64,000 nucleotides of DNA from Apus apus (Eukaryota > Chordata > Aves > Apodiformes > Apodidae). Every line of letters begins with the position of its first letter. Position 1 is the first letter of the stretch. The DNA lies in contig NC_067290.1 in assembly GCF_020740795.1 (NCBI RefSeq), forward strand, positions 21,461,001 to 21,525,000. Reading direction: 5' to 3'. Made by a program: the position numbers and the translations under genes. Of the stretch, positions 42,781 to 56,694 are shown one piece after another. The notes beneath the pieces were generated by a model. It was not told the origin of the DNA and made no database searches. It saw only the letters and a program-made list of their open reading frames with translations.

Positions 42781-45700
42781 TGGGACTGGTTTTTTCTACT
42801 CTTTGTCTTGGGAGTTTGCAATAATCCTGCTTCCTCTGAGCTTGTATTTTTTCTTTCTATTCCATGTAGGCAAGAACAGTACTAGAGTTTAGAGCTCTTA
42901 AATTATGATCTGAAGAGTTACACTGAGCTTGACATCAGGGAGCATCTCTCACAGCCACACATGGTGGAGGGGGATGAATTTCTTCATCTGTGTAGAATTC
43001 ACTCTTGTTAAATCCAAATGCCAGGTTGTGCACGGAAGGACACGTTCCGTGTTATCCAGGGTGCACAGACAGAAGGACCTCCACTGCCTGCTGCCACCTG
43101 GGTGACCTGGTAACCTTAGCCTGTTTACCGCTCCTGAAAGGAACAGCAGTGACCTGACCTGGGGACTAAACTGAGCACAGTTGCACGCTTTTAAAGGTGT
43201 CGGGGTGTGAGGCAGGAACACCAGAGCAGCTGCAGGCTTGTAGTCAGGCAGTGGTTTCCCACATCACCTGAAGCTGTTGTGATCCAAGCATACCTGTGTG
43301 GCATGGGCTGCAGGCCTGTATGAGCTCAAGGAGTGTTTCTGAGCAGTATTTCCCCACCATCATTTCAGTCCAGAGCCATGGGCAAACAATGTGTAGAGGT
43401 GAGAGGAGATGGAGCCGCTGCTTTCTACTTCAGCCTCTCCCTGAGGCTGAGGGGATGTTAGTGATGCAACTGCTCAGCCAGACATGGTGGGTCAGTCCCA
43501 GGCAGCAGCTGGACCTCCTGCAGTAGTTTGCTCACTCCCCAGTTCCTGCAGGATTGGGGAGTCCCTGCCGAAGAGCAGAAGCAAAGCAGCTCGTGGGTTG
43601 AGATAAAAACAGTGCAATAGGTGAAGCAAAGCTGTGAGAGAAAGCAAAGCAATGAGGAATTCACTCACTGCTTCCCCATGGCAGGCAGATGTCCAGCCTG
43701 CTTCCTGGAGAGCAGGGCCTCAGCATGAGGAAGGGATACTCGGAAAGGCAAAGACCACAAACACAGCATCCTTCCTCCTTTCCCTGAGCTTTTATTGCTG
43801 AGCTCATCTGGTGTGGAATCCCCTTTGGCCAGCTTTCCTGGCTCTGTCCCCTCCCTTCTTCTTGCCTGCCTCTGGCTTATTGCTGCCAGAGATAGAGTAG
43901 GCGAAAGAGAACCTGGGTGCTGTGGAAGCACTGCTGAGCTGTGCTAGTGACACGGGTTTGGACACAGATCCAAAGCAGCACCACATGGCTGCTGCTAGGG
44001 AAGTTAACTCCATCCCAGCCAGACCCAGCCCACCACTGTACTCGGGGTAGTTGAGTCTCTTGAGGATGGTCCTCGAGGAGTTCTTCCACAGCAGGAGAGT
44101 TTGTGTGTGTAACCAGCTGGGCTGGGTTTGAGCTGGGAAGTGATAAGGTCTCTTGACTTAAATCCAGTATAAATTGCGCCCATGTTACCATGAGCTCTAT
44201 TGTTGTTATGACATCCTGTCTGTCACAGCCTCCCTTTGTTGTGAGTGGGAAATTATGTTCAGCTTTCCTGTCTGCAGCTCCTGGCTGAGGTGGTTGGGTG
44301 CTGGTAAAGCAGCTACCATATAAACAGCACTTTGCACATGGCACTTGAGATGTCCTGTCTCCTTGAGGTCCTCCTGAGTGACCCTCTGCAATGGCACTGC
44401 AGGCTTTCCGAGTCCCTCAGTGGTTCCTCACAAAGTTTGGTTAATTCACCACTTGAAAAACATTCTGTTCTAATTACTGCTTGTCTGCTTTTTGACTCAT
44501 CTGTCACTGTTTGCAATGAAGACGTAGTGACTGACACGGATAAACAATGCTGGTTGGGATGGGAGCCAGGATGGAATTCGGCTCGTTCTCCCGGAACTGA
44601 GCTGGCTTTGCAGAGCTAGTGGGAATGGAGAATTATAAAAATAAATGTATAGGGATTGCCATGACAGAAACAAAATGGATCAAGCAAGGGAGCTTTTTTT
44701 CTTCTTTTTAGTGAACACAGTCTAGGTTTGAAGTGTTTTGGGCTTTTCTGGGCAGAAACATACTTGACCCATCTTGTGCGCTGTGGAGATGTTCTAGTTC
44801 AGACTGCCCGTGCCACAGAAAGGCTGGGTCACTCCATGGTGAGGAGTCCCTGGACACACAAGAAGTCCCCCCATGGTCCATTTGTCAGAAGCTGCTGTGG
44901 GGGGTTGACCAGCAGTGTCCCTCCCCCTGCCTGCTGGCCTGCCCCGTGACGCATGGGCCTGAGCCCCCGCTGAGCTCAGCACCAGCTTGTTGCATCAGAG
45001 CTTAGGGTGGCATATTTATGTCTTGGGAGATAAAGCTGTAATCCCTCTTGGGTGCAAGTATGAAAGCGGCATTTGCAGTGAGTGGCACTGCTCTGGCCTT
45101 GGCAACACGTGTGAAAAGTTAATGGAGAGAGACTTAGTATGAGGGGAGAGTGTGAGGACGTGGTGTTCCCACCCTAGCATGAAGGAGGACTGTGGCCGCC
45201 CAGGATGACTGTGGCCTGTCTTTGGGCACGAGGGTCTCCTTGGTCCCTAGTGCCAGCGCTTTGGCTCCTTTAGACCTTCCCCACTTGGACTGAAGGTTTT
45301 CCAGCTTGGCCTCTTCTTTAACAAGAGTACAGAGCTTTGGAGTTTTTGCATTTAAACTTTTTGCATGTGCTAAACTAACCCATGGGGAACACTGGTAAAA
45401 CTTGGGCCAGGGCTGAAGAGAGTTGATTAGGGCCAAGAGGACATGATCTTCTGCCTGCCTTGTGCCCATGAGCTCCAGCAGCTCTGGCACAGCCTCCTGT
45501 ACCAGATGAGGCTCTTGGTTCCCCATCCTCTGTTCCTGGCTGCACCTGCTGCTCAGCTCAGCCCCTGGCTCAGCCAGAGCAGGGAGGGGAGGTGCTCAGG
45601 TCCCCACCAGCCTCTGTCCCCTGTCAAGGGGCAGAGCAGACAGTCCTTGCCTGGCCTCCATGGTAGAATCAGCTGGTACCTGCCTGCCCGCTGGAGTGAC

Positions 45701-46740
45701 TGTGCATGAGAAAGGTGATAAACAGTGGGTAGAAAAGATGGGGAAAATAGCTTTGGGGCTTGAAATATTATTTGTGATGGTGTGAACTATAGGGAAACAC
45801 CTTATCCAGAAAAGAGAGCCTTTGCAGTTGGCTTCATTGTGCTCACTCTGGTGTACAGATTGTCCCATTGCCTCTGAAAAATTAAGAAAACGCAGTGTCC
45901 CACTGGGTTGCTGGGTGGCACAAAGAACATCTCAAGCACAACTGAGTGCATTGAGTGGGAAGGCAGCAAGACATGGAGGACATGGGAGGCTCCAACAAGG
46001 GCTTTCCCTATGGAGTTTGATGATTCTGCAAGGTTTTGGGGAGGCCAAAGATGCCTGTCAACCACTGTATGAAGTCAAGTGTTGGCCTCAGCTCAGACCC
46101 TGCCTTCAGGGCCTTGTCCAGCAGCGGTGGACGGAATGAGCACCCTTGCGGAATGGTACCTGTCCAGAACAGATGGACTAGGTTATTAATTGGGTCTTGC
46201 CAATGTAATTGTCATGACCTGAACCAAACCCAAATAGTACAGCTGGAAACCTGCCAGCAGGGTCAGGGTTTCAATGGTGTTGAGACCTCCCAGGCCAAAT
46301 CCAGTAGCAGAAAAAGAGGTGGCTGAGACCATGTGGAAGAAGGGCTGATGGTGCTAATGCTGCCTGAGAGCCCCCTTCTGCAGTCTCCCATGGGGAATGG
46401 TGGTCATGGTGGGGACAGCTCTCCAGTGGGGACTAGCTGTTGTCGTGGACCTGCTTTGCCTTTGTAAGAATGGGCCTGGGACTGCTCTGTCACTGGCAAA
46501 CCACACCACTCCTGCCCAGGCCAGCAGCCATCTGCAGCCCCCAGACCCACAGCTGTGGGGTTCTGAACTGCAAACTTCCCTCCCGTTAGCTGCTGCCTGG
46601 TTTGGGGCCCCTGGTGAGAGGTGTGGTGCAGAGCTCCCTCTTCTTTATCTGACCACGAGCTGTGGTTTCCAACAGTGACAGTGAGGGCCAGGAACAGGTG
46701 TCACCTTGATACCTTCCCAGGAAAGCCACTTACCCCCGGA
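42781..46740. other. IFT122-RHO intergenic region
   Basis: About 4 kb lie between the IFT122 poly(A) signal and the RHO promoter. Frames up to about 155 codons occur on both strands (for example 43877-44344 minus and 45134-45526 minus), but none has recognisable domains, start context or splice borders. The right-hand part may carry RHO regulatory DNA. Confidence 0.6.
44969..45044 (+). promoter_or_regulatory. RHO: Candidate distal rhodopsin enhancer
   Basis: A 12-bp palindrome GCTGAGCTCAGC (44969-44980) resembles a Maf/NRL recognition element, and a TAATCC CRX core lies at 45039-45044. The pair is about 2 kb upstream of the RHO ATG. Mammalian RHO has an enhancer (RER) with CRX and NRL sites at a comparable distance. 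The assignment is an inference from short motifs only. Confidence 0.25.
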
Positions 46741-46741
46741 T

Positions 46742-46819
46742 GATTATGATTAATAATTCTGTAAGCCCTAATCGCGCTGACTCCGATGCCCAGAGCTTAC
46801 CCCAAGGGGCACTTTATAA
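46742..46819 (+). promoter_or_regulatory. RHO: RHO rod photoreceptor promoter
   Basis: Elements occur in the same order as in the mammalian RHO proximal promoter. Two GATTA homeodomain (CRX/OTX) cores are at 46742-46746 and 46748-46752, and CTAATC at 46768-46773. An NRL/MARE-like GCTGACTCCG starts at 46776. A TATA box TTTATAA, inside CACTTTATAAGGGG, lies at 46813-46819. The TATA context is nearly identical to human. Transcription should begin near 46843, giving a 5' UTR of about 118 nt. This arrangement predicts rod-specific expression through CRX and NRL/MafA-type factors. Confidence 0.88.
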
Positions 46820-46960
46820 GGGGCACCCTGCAGAGCTGACTGTAGCCACTTCCCCGGGTGACAGCGAGGGCTGAGAGGTGGCAGGAGTCCCGCTTCAGAA
46901 GCCGCCCCCCGCACTCAAAAAACCCACCCCTGAGGAAGAGGCACCTCACGAACCGCAACC

Positions 46961-49568
<2,608 letters not shown>

Positions 49569-49689
49569 TCCCGCCGGGGCTCGGGGCGCGGCGCCCCGGG
49601 GCAGGAACCGAGCCCCGCGCGGCGGGCTCCTCTCTCCTGGCACTAGGAACCCTGGGAACAAGGCTGGAAATGTGTATACACGTTTTGTA

Positions 49690-49695
49690 ATTAAA
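49690..49695 (+). terminator. RHO: Proximal poly(A) signal, RHO (ATTAAA)
   Basis: ATTAAA lies 122 nt past the RHO stop. It is the common variant hexamer and would give a very short 3' UTR; a canonical signal lies about 1 kb further on. Confidence 0.55.
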
Positions 49696-50040
49696 ATGCA
49701 AAGGCTTAGCTCCTCCACTGGCGTAAATCCGTGCTTTCTGTTGGCCTGCTCCCCCCGCTCCGAGCCCCGGCCCGCCCTGCCCACCCCGGCAGCGCGGCGG
49801 GCGCTGGCTCTGTCCTGCCTGTGCCGAGGGGGCCGGGGCACCTCCCGGCTCTGCCGCTCCCTGCCAGGTGCCCCAGCCCCGCCAGGTGCCCCAGCCCTGC
49901 CCTGCTCCGACGCGTCGGAAGCCCTGAAAGCTACCGTGACCCCTCCGGGGGAACGGGATGGGGCAGCGGTGCTCAGAGGCCGCGGTGCTGCAGAGGCGGT
50001 GGCTGCGCAGGGAGCAGCAGGGCCTGGCAGCACAACACAG

Positions 50041-50080
50041 CACCGCACCGCACCGCACCGCACCGCACAGCACCGCACAG
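50041..50080. repeat. (CACCG)n pentanucleotide repeat
   Basis: About eight units of CACCG with CACAG variants make up the array in GC-rich sequence downstream of RHO. Open frames through it on both strands are products of the repeat. Confidence 0.9.
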
Positions 50081-50660
50081 CGCGGCGCAGCCACGCGTGC
50101 CCACCCGCGGAGCCACCGGTGTTCGCTCCTGCGGGTCCCCGCGCAGCAACGTGCACAGGGTGTTCGCAGCCCCGCTCGACGTGCCCCCGCAACCCTTCCC
50201 CGCAGTCCCGCCGTCATCCTTAGCCACCTCCGGGCCGCCGCGCCGGGGCCGTACCCCGAGGCAGTCCCGGTCCTCCCGTGCACCGCCGGTTCCGCGGCAG
50301 GCGGTTCGGCACCAGCCCTAGCAGGGGGGTTCGGCACCAGCCAGGCGGGGGTTCGGCCGTGCCTGTCCTTGCGGGGACGGGTCGGTGCCCGCGCAGCTTC
50401 CCCCTCGGTGTAGCAGGAGCATATGGCTCAGAGACGTCGGCATATGTTTTAAGCACTACAAGATGGCACATTGCAATTGTAGCAGTGTTCTTCATTTTTA
50501 TTTTTAGCTCAGTTATACAAATAAGATGTTTTTCTTGCTGTTCAGTGTTATCAGCATTTAAAACTATTTTTGTACATTATTATCCTCTCTGATTTCTAAT
50601 CCTATGCACCTTTGCAAGGTCTAATAGGGAATGTATAGAACCCACGCGAGTTAAACCTTT

Positions 50661-50666
50661 AATAAA
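50661..50666 (+). terminator. RHO: Distal poly(A) signal, probably RHO
   Basis: AATAAA lies 1.09 kb beyond the RHO stop, followed by a T-rich element. The sequence between is GC-rich up to about 50.4 kb and then AT-rich. It could end a long RHO 3' UTR; RHO is known to use several poly(A) sites in vertebrates. The assignment to RHO is inferred. Confidence 0.5.
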
Positions 50667-51687
50667 GAGCAATTTGCAAGTACAATTCTCTCATTATTTT
50701 TTTTATTGATACTTCTGCATATTCAGTGAAATCTAAAGATTAGAGGTTTATGAATAATTCAGTGTTTAGGCTGATGTCTGATTCATGTACCTCAAATGTG
50801 GGAGCTGGTTTTGGAGGGAAGAGGAGGAAGGATTCGGTGTTTTCTTGCTGTCGGTGGGGCTGTGCTCCACAGGAGCCCTGGGCTGCTTGGCACGGGTTGG
50901 GATCCCCCTGCCAGCCCGGGAGAGTGCTGGAGGCACCACAGAGCTGGCTAGATCCAGGAGGAGGTGGTTGGAAGTGAGGCACCTACCCCGCCATGGTGCC
51001 AGCCCCTGCAGCCTTCCCAGTGTCCCCACCAGACCCTTCCAGGGGAATTCAGAAATGGACTGAGAATGGAGCAGGAAACAGCCCAACAGTGCTGGTCTGA
51101 GGGGAGCTGGGCATGCAGGTTCCCAGCACTGGGTACTTTTTCCAGCACTTTGCTCCAGGCCTGACTCCTGCTGGCACCTCAGTCCCTGCCAGAATCTGTC
51201 CCTGGGCTCAGCAGGCAGGCACAGACCTTGACAAAGGTGATCCTGGCAGGATCCAGGAGAAGGGAGCTGACACACCACAACAGCACGTTGGGGATGGGTG
51301 CCATGTGGGCCCCACATGGCAGGCTGGCTCCCTCTGTGCCCCACAGCAAGCCACCATCCCAGCACTCCACCACCAGTAGGTGCCTTTTCCCTGCACGTTC
51401 AGGGCAATCACCCCACAAACCTCCTCTCACCTCACCACATATCCTCTGCTCAGATGTGCCCCTTCTCCCTCCAGCCCCTTGCAAAGCTTTGGCAAAGGGC
51501 AATCAGCTTCCCAGCCACCTGCTCCCACTGGGGCAGCAACTGGAGCAATTAGCAGCTGCCAACCAGCCCCAGCAGTTTGGGTGCTAATCAGATAAATTAG
51601 CTGGGAGAGAATTGAGCCTGTGAGCAGAGCTGGGGCTGTTTGGGCTTGGAGTGTTTGGCTGGTGTGCTCAGGAGTGTGTGTGCTGCT

Positions 51688-52966
51688 ATGGAACCTCAGC
51701 TAGGTAAGGGGCTTGCTGGGTCCTGTGGGGCTTGGGCTCTGGCTCAGCTTGGGCTGTGCTGGCTGTGACCTCTGTGGGGCTGCAGGGATGAGCAGGGTGA
51801 TGGCTGCTTGGCTTCAGGAGGACTTTGAAGCCCTGGGGGCTGTGAGCACCTCTGGGCTGGTCCTGGTCCCAGGAGGTGCCTCTGGCTTTCCCAGGAGCTG
51901 CAGCAGCGGGCACAGCCCCGCTGCCAGGTCTGCTGGCCCGGGGCCGGCGCCGTCCGCACCCCCCCACCCTGCAAATGGTCATGGAGGCGCTGCGGGCCCA
52001 GGACCAGAGGAAGGGCTCCTCGGTCGTCGCCATCAAGAGGTTCATCCTGGCCAAGTACCCCACCGTGGACCCCGTCCGCCTCAAGTACCTGCTGAAGCAG
52101 GCGCTGAGCAAGGGGCTGAGCTGTGGGGACCTGGTGCGGCCCCACAACTCCTCTGCCATGGGGGCCACTGGCCGCTTCAAGGTGAGCGGGGGCTGCCGGC
52201 CCCAGAGCGGCGGGCTGGGGCTGCGGGGCTGCCTGCCCTCCCTCCATCCCCTCTCTCTCCCCAGCTGGCACCTGAGAAGCTGCACCACAAGAAGCCACCG
52301 GGCCAGGTGGATCCGGATGGAAGACAGGCCCCGAGGCTGGGACAGAAAGGAGCCCCCAAGGTCCCCCAGGCCCCTGCGGTGGGAGCAGGGCAGCAAGGTA
52401 AAGGCGGTGGTGCCGCCCGGGGCTGCCTGGCCCCTGGAGGGGCCCCTGCCTGGGCTCATCCACTTGTCCCTTTTCCCTCAGGTGCTGCGAAGGGGAAGCA
52501 GGCAGCAGTGAAACCGAAGCCGAGGGCCAAGCCTGCGGAGGTGAGTAGTGCCTGAGGTGGGGTGGGGGGACCCCGGCACGGCAGAGCCTGAGGTGCTGTC
52601 TCCCCCCAGCCCCAGCAGGCAGCAGCGAAGCCCAGGAGCCATGGAGCAAAGACCCTGCCCGCAGCCAGCCGCCCCAGGGGCCCCGGCAAAAGGCGCCTGG
52701 GGCCCCCCGTGGATCTGGCCGCCAAGGATGCAGGAGAGGGCAATGGTGACAGTGACAGCTCTGCAGGTGCTGCAGCCAAGGGACCCCGAAAGGTGCCTGC
52801 GGGAAAAAGCAAGGGGAAGGCACCCAACAGAGCACAACAGGATGCCCCCAAGGTGAAGGGGGGTCAAGGCAAGGCAAGGAAGCCCCTGGCAGCCCCAGGA
52901 GCCAGCCAGGAGAAGGCAGGGCTGCGGAAGGCAGCCCCCACCCAGGGGGGCAAGAAGGGCCCGTAG
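51688..52966 (+). CDS. H1-8: H1-8 (H1FOO), oocyte linker histone
   Basis: Exons: 51688-51703, 51895-52181, 52265-52397, 52482-52540, 52610-52966 (TAG), 283 residues. The second exon encodes the winged-helix globular domain, about residues 30-103: [47 protein letters not shown], ending GATGRFK. These match mammalian H1FOO closely, including the intron directly after the domain. The rest is a Lys/Pro/Ala-rich tail that binds linker DNA. The protein replaces somatic H1 in oocytes and early embryos. RHO upstream and PLXND1 downstream are its expected neighbours. The first exon (ATG, five codons, GTAAGG donor) is my choice because it joins in phase; it is short and uncertain. The second acceptor could also be at a nearby in-phase CAG. 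Long antisense frames (51744-52877) are shadows. Confidence 0.87.
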
Positions 52967-53071
52967 GGGACCAGGCAGCCCCCAGCCCTGCTTCCAGATG
53001 GGCTCCAGCCCTTGAGGTCTGTGTTGGTTTTTAGTCCCCAGGACAGGTTTTAACTGTGTTCACATCCTGCT

Positions 53072-53077
53072 AATAAA
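53072..53077 (+). terminator. H1-8: poly(A) signal, H1-8
   Basis: AATAAA lies 106 nt after the H1-8 stop, followed within 30 nt by a GTGTGTGTGC downstream element. Confidence 0.88.
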
Positions 53078-54148
53078 GCTTCTTCACTCCCCTCATGACA
53101 TGGTGTGTGTGCTGCCCTGCAGGTGGGTACGTGCCCCCTGCTCCCACCCCTGGGGGTGTCAGCCTGCTGCCCTCCCACTTGCCCTTGTGCTAAAGCCTGG
53201 CTGAGCTGGGATTACTGCAGTGCTAGGGCAGCAAGACTGGGCACATGCCATGGGCAAGGGTCCCTAGCGCCAGGGGAGCTGCCTGTGCTCTGGCACGGTA
53301 AGAGGAAATATTAGTATTTTAGGGCTCAAAAAATAATATGGGGTGTTTGCTGTAGACTGCAGCATTGCTGGTGTTCCCATTACCTATCTTTGGCACAGTG
53401 CTCACCTCTAAACCAGTCTTGCTCACTCCTGTGGGTCAATGTATGAACACTTTGATTTAATAGCTTCAGTTGCCTGACTTTCTCTTGCTTTGCACAGAAC
53501 AGAGCCCTTCTGAAGGTCAGCCTGATAATGCAAAGGGTTACAGTTCTCCTGGGCAGGAGAAAATAAGTGGAAGTAAAACTCTCTTCCTAAAGAGGATTTT
53601 GCTAATCTTCAGCTGGCCTTGCCAGTGCCCTCCAAGGCTCCTGGCCTTGCTTTAGGGCTTAAGCAAAAGCTGAGCAAACTAACTTCTCTTTAAACTTCAG
53701 CCTTGGCTATGTTGATCCATTTTTAATGGAACCCAAACTCGTGTTCCCCCCAGGGCTGGGATGGGGGATGCTGCAGTGATCACTGAGCGGAGCTTGCCTG
53801 ACCCTTTGCTGGTGATTAACCTCACCCAGCATTGCTCACAGGCACGGACATGTCCCTTCTGCAAGGGGACCAGGCAGCAGCTGCCTCCTCTCTCACTAGG
53901 CACCCAGTGTGAAACATGAGGCTCTCGCTTTGAGAGGGGCCAAACCATTTAATGGCTGGATTTAGCTTTGCTAAGATTTAGCTTTCTAGTGGGGAAAGAA
54001 AATCCCTCTGGTGCCTGGAAAGAGCAGCTTTTCTTGGGGGAGGTGGAAGAGAGAGGGTTTAGCAATGCCACGGTTTTCTGCCACCATGTCGGGTGTCCCC
54101 TGCGTGCAGGGGGCCAGCAAGGTCACCACACGGGTTTCAGCACCTGGT
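53078..54148. other. H1-8/PLXND1 intergenic interval
   Basis: Just over 1 kb lies between convergent genes. I see no exon, recognisable repeat or RNA gene in it. Confidence 0.6.
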
Positions 54149-54154
54149 TTTATT
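54149..54154 (-). terminator. PLXND1: Candidate poly(A) signal, PLXND1
   Basis: TTTATT on the plus strand gives AATAAA for PLXND1, 2.5 kb past its stop. A second AATAAA-like site inside an A-run lies near 54343-54350 (minus reading). Which one is used is unknown. Confidence 0.45.
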
Positions 54155-56694
54155 ACAAAGATAAGCTTTTCCAAGAGTCTGCCACTTCCACTACACAGCA
54201 GGTAAGGGCACTACACCCACAACATGTGCCAAAGTTAAAAAACATATTACAAAGGGCTTGGGGGTTCCAGGCAACACTCCAAACCCTCAAGCTTCTGCTC
54301 TGGTAAAGTTGATCCTTTAAAATGGTTGTAGCAATTTTTTTTATTTTTTTTTTTACACTTTGGAAAAAATTAAATAATAAAGCACTAGGCCCCAATACAT
54401 GGCCCAGCCACATTACCTGAAGGCAAACTGTATTCACTGTCAACTCACCTGTACCCTTTCCTCCTAACAACATGGGGCTATTGCTCCATGGCCCTTTCCT
54501 CACCTCCAGACAAGCTCAACGTTCTCTGCTACCTTGGTCCTTCTCACCCTCACCTTCCCTGTGCTGGGCCTGCCTACATCTCTGGCAGCTATTCACAGTT
54601 TCTAAAAGAAAAAAAAAGATTCAAGAATTTTTTGTGAAATCACTTTCAAAATAAAATGTAGCCCAGCTACATTCTTAGAGTTTCTATTCTGAAGCCAAAT
54701 CTTCAGCAAAAGCATTGAAATCTCTACAGTGTATGTACTTTTTCTGTAGTTCTCTTTTTAAAAAAAGCAACTCTGCTCTTCCCCTTTCTCTCCCCTCCCT
54801 CCCCCCCTTTTAACATACTGGATAAAGTCTATCATTTGTTTTAAAATAGATATCTATATACACACACGATTCTGATGTTCCGATTTCCTCAAATGTGGCA
54901 TTACTGGAAGCGATGGGATGGCGGCCACCTGTCCATGGCAGCGAGTCACCTAGGAGGAATTGTGGTGGACCCAAGTCACTCCACACCAGATTGCATCCGT
55001 GCCAGCTGGAGCAGTGCTGGAGGCTCACCTTAGACCCTGCCTGCAGTGAGGTAGTAACTTTTTTCTGTTTTTCTTTGTTGTTTGGCAGTGTGACAGCGTG
55101 GTGGCTGTGGCTGGGTTTGGCCTCCAAGGGCAGGCTGCCTGTGCCTGCAGGGGAGTGCTGGCTGCCAGCCCGGGGGCTGCTGCAGCACAGCCCCTGCAGA
55201 GGGATGCTGAAGAGGGCTGGAGTGGTCACGGCTCCCCTGCCTGCAGAAGGGAGAAGGGGGCCACCAAGCTGGGACAGGGGCTTGTCCCAGCATGGATGCT
55301 GTGGGACAGCAGTGAAACTTCTAGGTCTGTGCAGAGGGACCCTGCTGCTGGCCCCAGCGCAGGGAGGCGTGGAACACTTTCTGTCTTTGCAGCTAGGGGT
55401 GCTGGAGCAGCCTGAGCCAGAAGGTGGAGCTGCCAGGGGAGGGGGTCTGCTCCCTTTGCCTTTATGGGCCAAAACAGACTGGGCACAGAGCAAAGCTGTG
55501 CCCCCTTGGTTGATCTTGGGTGACAGCCATGGTGGGCTGGGTCTGTACAAGCAGAACAAGTTGCTTTAGGAAGACACTTCTGTAGCACTGGCCTTGTTTT
55601 CAGTGGTGATTGCAGGGACACTAGAGCACGTGGGACAGAGGGAGGGAAGATGCTACCTGATGCTTTGCTCTGCATGTGGCTCAAGCCCACTCTGCTGGAG
55701 GGCTCTCAGCAGGAGCTGACCCCTCTTGGCATGAGCAGCATTCTGGGGCTGAGCTGGGACAGTGCCACGGATGTGTGTGCAGCCAGTGTGGCAGGGAGCC
55801 TGGAGCCCGAGAAGTCCTGTCCCCCATCCACCATGTCTGGTCCTCTGCTTCCAAGCAGCAGCCATGGCTGTGCCCATCTGGCTGAAGGCAGTTGTTAGGG
55901 GATATCTGCCTGCCCACTCACTGTAAACGTGTCTGGGAACCTGGGGAAGGGGAACAGCCCTTCCTGCTCTATCTAGCAGTAACGTGCTCCCTCTGGCCCT
56001 GCACCAGCTCTCTCTGTGAGGGGATAAAGTGCTTTCACCATGCCCTGGCTACCTGGGAAACAACTGCTTTCTATCGGCCCCAAGTTCCCTGTGTTGCCCA
56101 AGTCTCATATGGAGGAGTGGTTAAGTTTACACGTACAGTACAAAAATTAAAAGGCACAAAACTACACAGAATGCAGCAGATAATGAACAGTTGATAGAGT
56201 CCCTGGTGTTGGAAAAACAAGGATGTCAGAAGGATGGTGCGGAGGGGCGCTCAGGCGTTGCTCCAATGGCCTTTGCTGTCTCTGCTCGTTACTCCCTGAG
56301 GCTCCCCTTCTGCTTTGTCCATTGTTACTGCTTCTGCAGCCCCATGTCTTGCCCTGAGGAACCACAAGCAGGGATGCAGGGAGCTGCTGACCTCTGGTGC
56401 TGATCAGAGGGGAGTGGTGAACTGAGCTTGCCACAAGTTTCACGTCTCCATATCTGGTTGCCAACAGCAAATAAATTATGGGTGCCACAGTGCAGACCAG
56501 AGGAGTTTTTGGTGCTTGGAAAGGTGTCTCGTGGCTTCTTGTCAGGTGAGGGAGTCCTTTGGCTGTGGGCTAGGCCCACCCCCACCACAAGGTTGGTTTG
56601 AGAAGGACCCTGGTGGAGCTCATCCACAGTGTATCCGTGGCTGAAGGCAGGTTCCCTATGGCACTGCAGGGTCACTTCCAGGGCTGCAGTCGGC
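54149..56694 (-). other. PLXND1: PLXND1 3' untranslated region (inferred extent)
   Basis: No other gene is visible between the PLXND1 stop and the first canonical minus-strand poly(A) signals. The block around 56100-56180, with an unbroken AT-rich segment, and the part below 54900 look less GC-biased than the middle and may be conserved UTR. The extent is inferred, not shown. Confidence 0.45.

Noticed and set aside
45134-46326. Run of moderately long minus-strand frames upstream of RHO
   Set aside because: I checked for a LINE reverse transcriptase or a retroviral relic and recognised no motif, terminal repeat or domain order. I cannot support any element here.
51871-51894. Earlier acceptor (CCCAG at 51867-51871) for H1-8 exon 2
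   Set aside because: It would put the globular domain out of frame with the upstream ATG; the acceptor ending at 51894 keeps phase.
51744-52877. Antisense frame of 377 codons over H1-8
   Set aside because: It mirrors the GC-rich coding exons and introns of H1-8 and has no family resemblance.
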